64,000 nt of DNA from Terriglobia bacterium (GTDB lineage Bacteria > Acidobacteriota > Terriglobia > Acidiferrales > UBA7541). Where the stretch lies: contig JAIQGG010000002.1 in assembly GCA_020072785.1 (NCBI GenBank), forward strand, positions 744,001-808,000, in the 5' to 3' direction. Numbering within the stretch: the stretch's first letter is position 1; each line of letters opens with the position of its first letter. Shown here one piece after another: positions 35,552 to 43,274 of the stretch. A program made the position numbers and the translations under genes. The notes beneath the pieces are model-generated. The model ran no database searches, had not been told where the DNA came from, and worked only from the letters and a program-made list of their open reading frames with translations.

Positions 35552-36261
35552 CGCCGGCTGGCCTTCCTTCTCTTGTTCTTCTTTTTCGCCGGGGCGCGCC
35601 CGATCTTGCGGGCTTTGCGGCTGTCCCGCTGCACCGCGCGCCACATGTACCAGCTCGCGACCGTGCGATACGGCCGCCAGCGCTCGCCGAACGCCAGCAG
35701 CTCCTTCGGCTTGGGTATGTAACGTTTGCCGTAGGTCAGCGCGTAGCCCTTCTGTACGCCCAAATCGTGAATCGGCAGCACGTCCGGCCGGCCCAGCCGG
35801 AAGATCAGGAACATCTCCACGGTCCACGCGCCCACCCCGCGCACGGAGATCAGCCGCGCGACCAGCTCCTCGTCCGAAAGCGCCTCCGCCTCGGCGCGAG
35901 AAGGAACCACGCCCGAGAGCGTCTTCCGCGCGAGGTCCTTCATGGCCCGCACCTTGGCCCCCGAGAGCCCCGCCTTGCGCAGCGCCCGCGTGGGCAGCTT
36001 CAGCATCTCTACCGGTGACGGCGCGCTCCTGCCCGCGCCCAGAGCCTTCACGCGGTTGAAGATCGTCTCCGCGGCCTTGCCGGAGATGGACTGATACGTG
36101 ACAGCTTCGAGCAGCGCCGCATAAGGGCTCTCCGTCCCGTCGGTTTCCGTCCGGAACTCCTCGGTACTCTGCATCAGCCGCGCCAGCCGCTGGTCCTTGG
36201 CGGCCAGTCTGTCCATGGCCAGGCGCAGGTCAAAAGGCGGCAATCGTCTTTCGGTCGTCAC
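35521..36261 (-). CDS. DNA-3-methyladenine glycosylase II-like (AlkA/MAG, HhH-GPD)
   Basis: A 246-residue HhH-GPD glycosylase. YAALLEAVTYQSISGKAA is the N-terminal helix pattern, SVRGVGAWTVEMFLIF is the helix-hairpin-helix, and the catalytic Asp lies in DVLPIHDLGVQKGY. It excises alkylated purines. The GTG at 36261 was chosen because GGGAG lies seven nucleotides upstream; a TTG at 36288 is possible. The last 30 residues are extremely Lys/Arg-rich, which could help DNA contact. It resembles the smaller bacterial MAG enzymes without the AlkA N-terminal domain. Confidence 0.9.
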   Translation of the reverse strand: MTTERRLPPFDLRLAMDRLAAKDQRLARLMQSTEEFRTETDGTESPYAALLEAVTYQSISGKAAETIFNRVKALGAGRSAPSPVEMLKLPTRALRKAGLSGAKVRAMKDLARKTLSGVVPSRAEAEALSDEELVARLISVRGVGAWTVEMFLIFRLGRPDVLPIHDLGVQKGYALTYGKRYIPKPKELLAFGERWRPYRTVASWYMWRAVQRDSRKARKIGRAPAKKKNKRRKASRRQRTASRVSR

Positions 36262-36383
36262 GTGCTCTCTCCCGCCGGCGATGCGCAAGAGAATACCAAG
36301 CCCTGCGAACCACCGCCCCAGGAATCTTGCCGCGAGTCACCAGTCACTGCTCCATGCTCCACGTGTGCTAAAATTTCACGCTT

Positions 36384-37460
36384 ATGCAAACAGGCATTAT
36401 TGGACTACCCCAGGTCGGCAAGACCACGCTCTTCCGCATCCTCACCAAGGCGCACGTCGAAGGCAAAGCCGGCGCCCAGGCGACCCACGTGGGCGTGGCC
36501 AAGGTGCCGGAGCCGCGCCTGCTCGAGCTGGCCAAGCTCTATAACCCCAAGAAGATCACTTATGCCACGGTGCAGTACGTGGACGTCGGCGGCATGCAGA
36601 AGGACCGCGCCAAAGATTCCGGGGTGCTCGCGCCGCTGCGCGACGTGGACACCATCGCCCACGTTCTCCGCGTCTTCGACGATCCCTCCGTGCCGCATTC
36701 CGCCGGGAGCATTGACCCGCTGCGCGACGCCACCAACCTCGAGCTGGAGCTGATCCTCGCCGACCACGACCAGATCATCCGCCGCCTGGAGCGCCTGGAC
36801 AAAGACCTCAAGAAGAAGCGCGACCCGGTCCTGGAGGGTGAGAAGGCAGTGCTCGAGCGCTGCAAGGCGCACCTCGAATCGGAAAAGCCCCTGCGCGAGC
36901 TGGAGATCACTCCGGAAGAGAAGAAGTTCATCAGCGGCTTCCTCTTCCTCTCCCAGCGCCCCATGCTCTTTGTGCTGAATCTCGGCGACGAAGAAGCCGC
37001 CGAGCTCTCCACCGCCGTCGAGCGCCACAAGCTCGGCGCGCTGCAGGGCCGGCCGAACACCGCGGTCGTGGCCATCTGCGGCCGCCTGGAAGCCGAGCTC
37101 GCCGAAATGGACGAGAAGGAAGCGGCCGAGCTGCTGGCCTCCTACGGCTTGAAAGAACCGGGCCTCAACCGCTTGATCCGCGCCACCTACGACTTGATGG
37201 GCCTGATCTCCTTCTTCACCGCCGGCGAGCCGGAAGTCCGCGCCTGGACCATCCGCAAGGGCTCCACGGCGTCCAAAGCCGCGGGCGAGATTCACAGCGA
37301 CATCGAAAAAGGCTTCATCCGCGCGGAAGTCGTGCGCTGGAACGACCTGCTGGAGGCCGGCAGCCTCGCCGCCGCCCGCGAAAAGGCCAAGGTCCGCCTC
37401 GAAGGGCGCGATTACATCGTGCAGGAAGGCGACGTCATTCTCTTCCGCCACAGCGGCTGA
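36384..37460 (+). CDS. ychF: YchF/Obg-like P-loop ATPase with C-terminal TGS domain, divergent
   Basis: A 358-residue protein that begins MQTGIIGLPQVGKTTLF (P-loop), has a coiled-coil insertion (about 125-170) and ends with the DUF933/TGS-like domain (RAWTIRKGSTASKAAGEIHSDIEKGF, near residues 285-310). YchF proteins are ribosome-associated ATPases. The segment after the G3 aspartate reads DVGGMQKDRAKDSGVL instead of the usual DIAGLVKGASKGEGLGN, so the conserved GEGLGN loop is missing. The G4 region is LNLGDEE. It may be a lineage-specific paralogue. The ZIP gene follows after 6 bp. Confidence 0.87.
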   Translation: MQTGIIGLPQVGKTTLFRILTKAHVEGKAGAQATHVGVAKVPEPRLLELAKLYNPKKITYATVQYVDVGGMQKDRAKDSGVLAPLRDVDTIAHVLRVFDDPSVPHSAGSIDPLRDATNLELELILADHDQIIRRLERLDKDLKKKRDPVLEGEKAVLERCKAHLESEKPLRELEITPEEKKFISGFLFLSQRPMLFVLNLGDEEAAELSTAVERHKLGALQGRPNTAVVAICGRLEAELAEMDEKEAAELLASYGLKEPGLNRLIRATYDLMGLISFFTAGEPEVRAWTIRKGSTASKAAGEIHSDIEKGFIRAEVVRWNDLLEAGSLAAAREKAKVRLEGRDYIVQEGDVILFRHSG

Positions 37461-37466
37461 CGCGGC

Positions 37467-38210
37467 ATGCTGCACTCCGAAACAGTCCGCATTGCGCTGG
37501 CCGCCGGCCTCGGCCTGGTGGCCGCCGGCGGCAATATCCTCGGCGGCTATTTCGTGGTGCGGCGGGACTGGCCGCGCCAGTTTCTCCACTATTTTCTGGC
37601 CCTCGGCGCCGGCTACATGCTGGCCGTGGCCTTCCTGGAGATCATTCCCGAGGCGGTGCACCTGGGCGGAGAGAACGCGCTGCTATTTGTCCTCGCCGGC
37701 TACTTCCTGGTGCACCTGTTCGAACACATCCTTGCGCCGCATTTTCACTTCGGCGAAGAAACGCACGCCGAGGAGATCCGCCACCACCATGCCAGCACGA
37801 CGGCGCTGCTGGGTCTGGTGATCCACACGTTTTTCGACGGCGTGGCCATCGCCGCGGGCTTTCTCGTCTCCACCTGGCTGGGCGTGGTCATCTTCGTCGC
37901 CGTCTTCCTGCACAAACTCCCCGAAGGCTTTACCGTGGCCTCCGTGGTCCTGGCCAGCGGGCAAGGCCGGCGGCAGGCCCTTTATGCAGCGGGGTTTCTG
38001 GGAGCCGCGACGCTCGCCGGAGTCCTGCTCACCACCCTGCTGCAGGCGCAACTCCAGTACGCTCTGCCACTTTCCGGCGGCGTGACGGTTTATGTAGCGG
38101 CCACCGACCTGCTCCCCGAGGTCAACCGCGAGCCCGGCTGGCGTACCGCCCTGCTGGTCTTTCTGGGCGTCGCCAGCCTGCTGGCGCTGAAGCATTTAGC
38201 GCATTTCTAA
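37467..38210 (+). CDS. ZIP-family metal transporter
   Basis: A 247-residue protein with about eight helices. The binuclear metal-site motifs of ZIP carriers are intact: HTFFDGVAIAAG in TM4 and HKLPEGFTVASV in TM5. A His-rich cytoplasmic loop (HFHFGEETHAEEIRHHH) between TM3 and TM4 is typical and may sense or bind metal. It probably imports zinc or another divalent cation. It is cotranscribed with the YchF-like gene (6-bp gap). No Zur-like box is evident. Confidence 0.92.
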   Translation: MLHSETVRIALAAGLGLVAAGGNILGGYFVVRRDWPRQFLHYFLALGAGYMLAVAFLEIIPEAVHLGGENALLFVLAGYFLVHLFEHILAPHFHFGEETHAEEIRHHHASTTALLGLVIHTFFDGVAIAAGFLVSTWLGVVIFVAVFLHKLPEGFTVASVVLASGQGRRQALYAAGFLGAATLAGVLLTTLLQAQLQYALPLSGGVTVYVAATDLLPEVNREPGWRTALLVFLGVASLLALKHLAHF

Positions 38211-38282
38211 GCGCACCCCTGTTTCCTCTGGCGCACACTTCTTCGGCTGCAACTTTCTGTCTCTGAACGGGTTGTATAGACT

Positions 38283-38897
38283 ATGGAGGTCATGGCCAGA
38301 ACCGACGTCCAGTTGATGCAGGACGTAAAGTCGGGCGACGAGCAGTCCTTCGCCCTGCTCCTGCACCGCTATCGGAGTCCGCTGGTCAACTTCCTTCACC
38401 GGATGGTGCGCAATCGCGAGCAGGCCGAGGACCTCGCGCAGGAAGTTTTCATCCGCGTTTACCGCGCGCGCGAAGACTACGAACCCAGCGCGAAGTTCAC
38501 CACCTGGCTTTTCCGCATCGCCACCAATCTGGCGCTGAATTCCATCCGCGACAATCACCACCGGCAGATGGAAATATCCATCGATCAGCCGCTGGCGGCG
38601 GATGCCGAGGACGGCGATGAGCGCCGCCTGGACGTGGCCGACGGCCACCTGGACATCGAGCAGCATTTGGTCGAGCAGGCCCGGCAGGCCATGATCCGCC
38701 GCGCCATCGCCAAGCTGCCGGAAAAGCAGCGCGCGGCCGTGCTCCTGCACAAGTATCAGGAGCTGGACTACCGCGAAATCGCCCGGATTCTGGAATGCTC
38801 GGAAAGCGCGCTGAAATCGCTGCTCTTCCGGGCCTATGAAACGCTGCGCATCGAGCTGGCTCCCCTGGTGGGCCAGCCGCCAAAGCAGCAGGGATAA
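38283..38897 (+). CDS. ECF-type RNA polymerase sigma factor
   Basis: A 204-residue sigma factor. Region 2 (about 25-95) includes FLHRMVRNREQAEDLAQEVF and TTWLFRIATNLALNSIRD. Region 4 (about 140-190) has LPEKQRAAVLLHKYQELDYREIA and ESALKSLLFRAYETLR. There is no region 3. ATG 38283 is followed by an in-frame ATG three codons later with GGAGG too close to it, so the first is used. An anti-sigma gene follows after 15 bp. It probably responds to envelope stress. Confidence 0.94.
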   Translation: MEVMARTDVQLMQDVKSGDEQSFALLLHRYRSPLVNFLHRMVRNREQAEDLAQEVFIRVYRAREDYEPSAKFTTWLFRIATNLALNSIRDNHHRQMEISIDQPLAADAEDGDERRLDVADGHLDIEQHLVEQARQAMIRRAIAKLPEKQRAAVLLHKYQELDYREIARILECSESALKSLLFRAYETLRIELAPLVGQPPKQQG

Positions 38898-38912
38898 GAA
38901 GGGAAGAAGGTC

Positions 38913-39377
38913 ATGAACTGTGCGCGAATGGAAAGCCGGATCCTGCCGTACCTCGACGGCCGCCTGAAGGAAGGCGAGCGGGCCGAGGCGGAGAAGCACC
39001 TCACGGCGTGCGCCGTCTGCCGTCTGCGCGTCAACGAATTCCGCTCCCTCTCCGGGCTGCTCGACGAGCTGCCGAAGATCGAGCCGTCCGCGGGTTTCGA
39101 TCTGCGGATGCAGGCGCGCATCGCCGCCGAGCCCCCGCGCCAGAGCTGGTGGGCCTGGCTCGCCCCTTCGCCGCGCGTGGCCTTTGCCGCTTCACTGCTT
39201 CTGCTGGCTACCGTCTGGGTCGCCTCGCGGCCCGCCGAGCAGGGACTCAACATGGCCGCGCCCGACACCGAAGTGCGCATGATGAAGGACCTGCCGGTGC
39301 TGGAAGATTACGACGTGCTCGCCAACTTCGAGCCGCTCCCGGATCTTCCGCCACCCGTGGATGCGGAGAACCAGTAA
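38913..39377 (+). CDS. Zinc-finger anti-sigma factor
   Basis: A 154-residue protein. The N-terminal zf-HC2 domain has C3 and H-x3-C-x2-C in KHLTACAVCRLRVNEF. A single membrane helix (about residues 88-106, VAFAASLLLLATVWVA) leads to an acidic periplasmic tail. It would hold the sigma factor encoded just upstream at the membrane. The tail ends EPLPDLPPPVDAENQ. The DUF3106 gene follows after 28 bp. Confidence 0.9.
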   Translation: MNCARMESRILPYLDGRLKEGERAEAEKHLTACAVCRLRVNEFRSLSGLLDELPKIEPSAGFDLRMQARIAAEPPRQSWWAWLAPSPRVAFAASLLLLATVWVASRPAEQGLNMAAPDTEVRMMKDLPVLEDYDVLANFEPLPDLPPPVDAENQ

Positions 39378-39405
39378 GAGGAGATTTTCCCGGTAAGAGT
39401 GGAAC

Positions 39406-40191
39406 ATGCACCGCACCGCACAATTCGCTCGCTGGCTTCTGGTCCCCCTCGCCGCGCTGGCGCTTCCGCTGGCCGCCGTGGCGGCGCAGAACCAGTCCGA
39501 CCGCCCGGATAAGCGCGAACAGAACCGCGAACGGCCTCGCGAACAGCGCCACGAACAACGGCAGCAGCAGTCCCGGGCAGAGCGTCAGCAGGAACGGCAG
39601 CGGCAGCGCCCGCCCGCCGGTAATGCGCAGCGCTCCCTGCCCGGCCGCGCAGCGCCTCCTTCGCGCGCGCCGGGACTCCAGCCGCCCTCGGCGTCCGGAC
39701 GGCAGTTTGCTCCGAGTGAGCGGCCCGCCGAAGCGCCGCGCGCGGGCACACAGCCTCCCTGGGTGGACCGCCTGCGCAACATGTCGCCACAGGAGCGCGA
39801 GCGCGTTCTCGAGAACCAGGGCAAATTCCGCTCTCTGCCTCCGGACCGCCAGGAGCACATTCGCCGCGACTTCCAGCGCTGGGACCGCCTGACGCCCCTG
39901 CAGCGCGACGAACTGCGCGACCGCGAGCGGGTCTGGCGCCAGATGACGCCCGAGCAGCGCGAGCACATCCGCGCCGACGTCCTGCCACGCTGGGAGCAGA
40001 TGCCCTTTGAACGCCGCCAGGCCATCCAGCGGCGCCTGCGCGTCCTCCGTGAGATGCCGGAATCGGCGCGCAACCAGCACCTCCGCGATCCCAATTTCAC
40101 CCGCGGCATGAGCCGGGAGGACCAGGCTCTGCTCGACGACCTCAGCCACCTCCACGTCGGCGGCGCCCCCGAACTTCCCGCCGAGCATTAG
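39406..40191 (+). CDS. DUF3106 secreted protein
   Basis: A 261-residue protein. A signal peptide (about 1-27, WLLVPLAALALPLAAVAAQ) precedes a very Arg/Gln/Pro-rich region (28-105) and then repeated helical motifs of the form MxPxERxxxLxNxxxFRxLPPxxRExIRxxxxRW (about 120-235). This is the DUF3106 pattern, which resembles heavy-metal-sensing periplasmic repressors such as CnrX/Spy in its Arg-rich helical repeats. Position after an ECF sigma/anti-sigma pair suggests it is either the stress sensor or the main target. Function is unproven. Confidence 0.85.
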   Translation: MHRTAQFARWLLVPLAALALPLAAVAAQNQSDRPDKREQNRERPREQRHEQRQQQSRAERQQERQRQRPPAGNAQRSLPGRAAPPSRAPGLQPPSASGRQFAPSERPAEAPRAGTQPPWVDRLRNMSPQERERVLENQGKFRSLPPDRQEHIRRDFQRWDRLTPLQRDELRDRERVWRQMTPEQREHIRADVLPRWEQMPFERRQAIQRRLRVLREMPESARNQHLRDPNFTRGMSREDQALLDDLSHLHVGGAPELPAEH

Positions 40192-40222
40192 CCGCGACAG
40201 CCGCAGAGGCACGGCACGCCAT

Positions 40223-40243
40223 GCCCCGGACAGCAGCCGGGGC
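40223..40243. repeat. GC-rich palindrome
   Basis: GCCCCGG-N7-CCGGGGC, followed by CGTACC, 32 bp after the DUF3106 stop. There is no T-tract. It resembles the dispersed intergenic palindromes at 6122 and 27356 in position and style, and could also help end transcription. Confidence 0.5.
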
Positions 40244-40312
40244 CGTACCCACCTGTTTTGACGAACGCGCTCTGCGCTGCCGCGTTGACAACAGCCCTCC
40301 CGCGGCGTCATC

Positions 40313-41593
40313 GTGACTGTTGCAGTTCCGTTGCATCCAATCGGGGGGAGGAACAACCCGCACGTGTCCGCGCGCTTCCGCGCTCTGCAGCACCGTAATT
40401 TCCAACTCTTCTTCGCCGGTCAGCTTACTTCGCTCATCGGCACGTGGATGCAGTCCACCGCGCAGCTCTGGCTCGTCTATAAGCTGACCGGCTCGGCGGC
40501 CCTGCTCGGTCTGTTCGCTTTCGCCAACCAGATCCCCATCCTGCTGCTGGCCGCCGTGGGCGGCTATGTCGCCGACCACTTCAACCGCCACCGCGGCGTC
40601 ATCTGGACGCAAACGGCCTCCATGTGCCTGGCCCTGCTGCTCGCCGCGCTCACCCTGTCGCACCACGTCCGGGTGTGGCATCTCATCGTCATCGCCTTCC
40701 TCGTTGGCATCGTCAACGCCTTTGACGTGCCCATCCGCCAGGCCTTCATCATCCAGATGGTTGGCAGGCCCGACCTGCCCAACGCCATCGCCCTGAACTC
40801 CTCGATCTTCAACGGAGCACGCGTCGTGGGCCCGGCCCTCGCCGGTCTGGCCATCGCCTGGGTCGGCGAAGGCTGGTGTTTTTTCTTCAACGCCTTGAGT
40901 TTCCTCGCCGTCATCGCCGCGCTGCTGGCCATGCGCCTCGCGCCGGTTGCGCCCAAGCCCGAAGGCGGCTCGCCGCTGCAGAATTTCATCGAGGGCTTCC
41001 GCTTCGTCATGGGCGATGTGCCCATCCGTTCGGCGCTGCTGCTGCTCAGCCTGCTCAGCCTGCTCGGCCTGCAGTATTCCGTCTTTATGCCCATCTTCGC
41101 CACCGACATCCTGCATGGCGGCCCGCGCGGCCTGGGCTTCCTGATGAGCGCGGCGGGCGTCGGCGCGGTGATCGGAGCGCTGCACTTCGCCGCGCGGACC
41201 GCCTACAAGGGCCTGGCGCGTTTTATCGCCGTGACCTCTTCCATCTGCGCCGCCGGTCTCATCGTCTTCTCCCAGTCGCAGCTCTTTCTGCTCTCGGCGG
41301 GCGTGCTCGCCGTGGTCGGCTTCGCCGCCACCGCGCAGATGGCCGCCACCAACACCATCGTGCAGAACCGCGTCTCGGACGAACTGCGCGGCCGGGTCAT
41401 GGCCGTTTACGCCGCGATGTTCATGGGCGTGCAGCCCATCGGCGCGCTGTTTGCCGGCATCATCGCGCGGCACATCGGCGCGCCGCTCACGCTCACCATC
41501 TTCGGCTCGGTGTGCCTTGCCGGCACGCTCCTCTTCGTCTTCCGCGTGCTTTTGCGCATCGAGCCGTCCCCGCCACTCCCCGCCCCTTCGTAG
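40313..41593 (+). CDS. MFS exporter (MFS_3, EntS-like)
   Basis: A 426-residue transporter with twelve predicted helices. LFFAGQLTSLIGTWMQSTAQLWLVYKLTGS (near residues 33-62) is the MFS_3 signature region, followed by VADHFNRHRGVIWTQ between TM2 and TM3. Members export siderophores or drugs. The frame opens at GTG 40313; GTG 40364, preceded by GGGGGGAGG, is an alternative start that would remove 17 residues. The 213 bp after its stop, facing pqqB, contain no gene. Confidence 0.88.
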   Translation: MTVAVPLHPIGGRNNPHVSARFRALQHRNFQLFFAGQLTSLIGTWMQSTAQLWLVYKLTGSAALLGLFAFANQIPILLLAAVGGYVADHFNRHRGVIWTQTASMCLALLLAALTLSHHVRVWHLIVIAFLVGIVNAFDVPIRQAFIIQMVGRPDLPNAIALNSSIFNGARVVGPALAGLAIAWVGEGWCFFFNALSFLAVIAALLAMRLAPVAPKPEGGSPLQNFIEGFRFVMGDVPIRSALLLLSLLSLLGLQYSVFMPIFATDILHGGPRGLGFLMSAAGVGAVIGALHFAARTAYKGLARFIAVTSSICAAGLIVFSQSQLFLLSAGVLAVVGFAATAQMAATNTIVQNRVSDELRGRVMAVYAAMFMGVQPIGALFAGIIARHIGAPLTLTIFGSVCLAGTLLFVFRVLLRIEPSPPLPAPS

Positions 41594-41806
41594 CCAGCTG
41601 CGGAGAGCGACGTCTATTTCAGTCATTCCGAGGGAAGTCCCGATGTTCTTCATCAGGAGTGAGTCGAGGAATCTTTCCGCAATCGAAGAGAGATTCCGCG
41701 CTGCGCTTGGAATGGCGGATGCAGATGTGCGGTTCGGCGAACTCTCGAGCGGGATGGGGCGGTAAAGCCAGTCAGCGCCTAGGCCGGCAGTTGCCCGCAC
41801 CAGTTG

Positions 41807-42739
41807 TCACAGTTCCAGCTCCATCCCATCGAAAGCGATCGCCCGCCCCGCCGCCAGCAACTCCCGGTGTTCCGCGCTCTCCTCATCGAGAATGGGGTTG
41901 GTGTTGTTCAGATGGATGAGCACGCAGCGCGTCTGATGAGCGGACTGCAATTGCCCGAGAAGGCCGCTTGCGCCAGAGAGCGGCAAGTGCCCCAGCTGCC
42001 GGGCCGTCTTGCCGCTGCTTTGTATTTTGATGAGTTCGTCGTCCGTCCAGAAGGTCCCGTCAAGCAATGCCAGATGGCTCTCGCTGATGCGTCGTTTCCA
42101 ATCTTCGCCGCGGCCCGGCAGGCTGGGAGCATAGAAAAACCTCTTCTCGCCTTGCACCAGCTGCAGGCCGATCACGGCTTCTTCTTCCGGCAAGCTGCTC
42201 CGCAGATGGTCGCTCACATAGTCCGGAAAACTCCCGTTCAGCGGCACGGCCTTGCAGAAAAGATTCATTTTTGCTCCGGCCGGGCCCTGCGCGACGAGGG
42301 AAATCAGCCGGTCCAGAGGAAGAACTTCCCAGCGCGACGGAGGGTTGGAGCGCGCTAAGGTGCGGAAAAGGCTGTTGTCCTCGGTCAGTATGCGCCGCAC
42401 CGATAAGGTCGAATAGATCCGCAGCGGCTGGAATTCCCGCAGATGGAGCAGGCCCAGTACGCACTCCACGTCCGCACTCGTAAGCAGGATCGCGGAGATG
42501 GGGGTGCTGCGCGGCGCGCCCTTCGGAGCAAATTCAGAGTGCGCGGCGAGCTGTTGCCGCAAGTCGGGAGAAGCGTTCAGGAGGAACCAGGAAGAACCGT
42601 CGGGCGAAACCGCGAGCTGCGCCTGGGTGCGCGCGCGCCCGCGCAGGGTGCCATCGCGCAGGCGGCTGCAATTGCGGCAGGCGCAATTCCACTGGGGAAA
42701 TCCGCCCCCGGCGGCGGAGCCGAGGACCTTGACGCGCAT
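41807..42739 (-). CDS. pqqB: PqqB-like metallo-beta-lactamase-fold protein with altered metal motif
   Basis: A 310-residue PqqB homologue. It begins MRVKVLGSAAGGGFPQWNC and has the structural zinc ligands C19, C21 and C24 (CACRNC). GHLPLSG (H251), LLDGTFWTDDEL (D227) and IHLNNTNP (H276) are conserved. The usual Asp-His pair of the active-site metal motif is replaced by Glu92-Cys93 (LTSADVECVLGLL). PqqB hydroxylates the Tyr of the PQQ intermediate, so loss of these ligands questions activity. A PqqA-like peptide gene lies 6 bp upstream. pqqC, pqqD and pqqE are not present. Confidence 0.88.
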   Translation of the reverse strand: MRVKVLGSAAGGGFPQWNCACRNCSRLRDGTLRGRARTQAQLAVSPDGSSWFLLNASPDLRQQLAAHSEFAPKGAPRSTPISAILLTSADVECVLGLLHLREFQPLRIYSTLSVRRILTEDNSLFRTLARSNPPSRWEVLPLDRLISLVAQGPAGAKMNLFCKAVPLNGSFPDYVSDHLRSSLPEEEAVIGLQLVQGEKRFFYAPSLPGRGEDWKRRISESHLALLDGTFWTDDELIKIQSSGKTARQLGHLPLSGASGLLGQLQSAHQTRCVLIHLNNTNPILDEESAEHRELLAAGRAIAFDGMELEL

Positions 42740-42745
42740 ACAGGC

Positions 42746-42823
42746 TTACAGTTCCGCACCGGCGGAAGAGTTAATTTCGCAGTTCAGGTCCATCTCTTCG
42801 TGCTGTGGCGTGACCCGTTCCAT
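42746..42823 (-). CDS. pqqA: PqqA-like precursor peptide lacking the conserved tyrosine
   Basis: A 25-residue peptide too short for usual gene callers. ATG 42823 has a G-rich Shine-Dalgarno (AGGGGGG) seven nucleotides upstream. Its core LNCEINSSAGAEL aligns with the E-x3-Y core of PqqA (for example EINSY in Gluconobacter), but the tyrosine position is Ser20 (codon TCC, one base from TAC). The glutamate (Glu16) is kept. PQQ is built by joining that Glu and Tyr, so this peptide cannot be a normal substrate. It is followed 6 bp later by pqqB. Confidence 0.7.
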   Translation of the reverse strand: MERVTPQHEEMDLNCEINSSAGAEL

Positions 42824-43143
42824 TGGTGCACCCCCCTGCGAGCGGTCATCTCGCCGCGCCCGCTCAGATGGCGCGACCCGCGCAGTATAACGTTGCCCTC
42901 GCTGCCGCAAGAGGTTTTTTCCACGGCCCATTCTGCCCGCGCCAGGTTTCCGCCGCGTGAGCCTGGTCTGGCTCCCACCGGCGCATGCTGTGACTCGCAC
43001 CGGGAGCAGCAAGGCCACCACCAATCCTCGTCGCTCCGGACCCCCGGAGCGCAATCCCTAGGGGCTATTTTTCCGCGCTGCGCAGGGTGTTCCACTTTCT
43101 GCTTCGGCCTGCGAAATATTTTTATCAATATTGAGAATTCCCC
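42824..43143. other. Intergenic region between pqqA and the mraZ promoter
   Basis: 320 bp between two divergent units. I see no gene with recognisable features on either strand and no strong palindrome. The left end carries the pqqA ribosome-binding site. The pqqA promoter should be here but no clear -35/-10 pair stands out. Confidence 0.45.
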
Positions 43144-43171
43144 TTGACAAGCCCGGAATCCAGTCTATTAT
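43144..43171 (+). promoter_or_regulatory. Sigma70-type promoter of the dcw cluster
   Basis: TTGACA (43144-43149) is a perfect -35 box, followed by a 16-nt spacer and TATTAT (43166-43171). It lies 104 bp upstream of mraZ and directly abuts the MraZ boxes. Confidence 0.85.
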
Positions 43172-43195
43172 GTGGCACAAAGTGGAAGGAAGTGG
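43172..43195 (+). promoter_or_regulatory. Three MraZ boxes (GTGG, 10-bp spacing)
   Basis: GTGG at 43172, 43182 and 43192, exactly 10 bp apart. MraZ binds (G)TGGG/GTGG direct repeats with this spacing and represses its own cluster in other bacteria. The boxes start at the end of the -10 hexamer, which would block polymerase. Confidence 0.85.
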
Positions 43196-43274
43196 TGAGC
43201 AGTAGAGAAGAGTAGAGGACATTAGAGGGTCGTGGTGATTCGCCATAATCGCTGCCACACTTTGAGCCAAACAC

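Noticed and set aside
40142-41800. A 552-codon open frame on the minus strand
   Set aside because: It overlaps the MFS gene, whose twelve-helix pattern and MFS_3 motif are clear. The antisense product is low-complexity.
41594-41806. A small gene between the MFS exporter and pqqB
   Set aside because: Only short frames without Shine-Dalgarno or motifs; the region contains AGGAATCT-type repeated strings instead.
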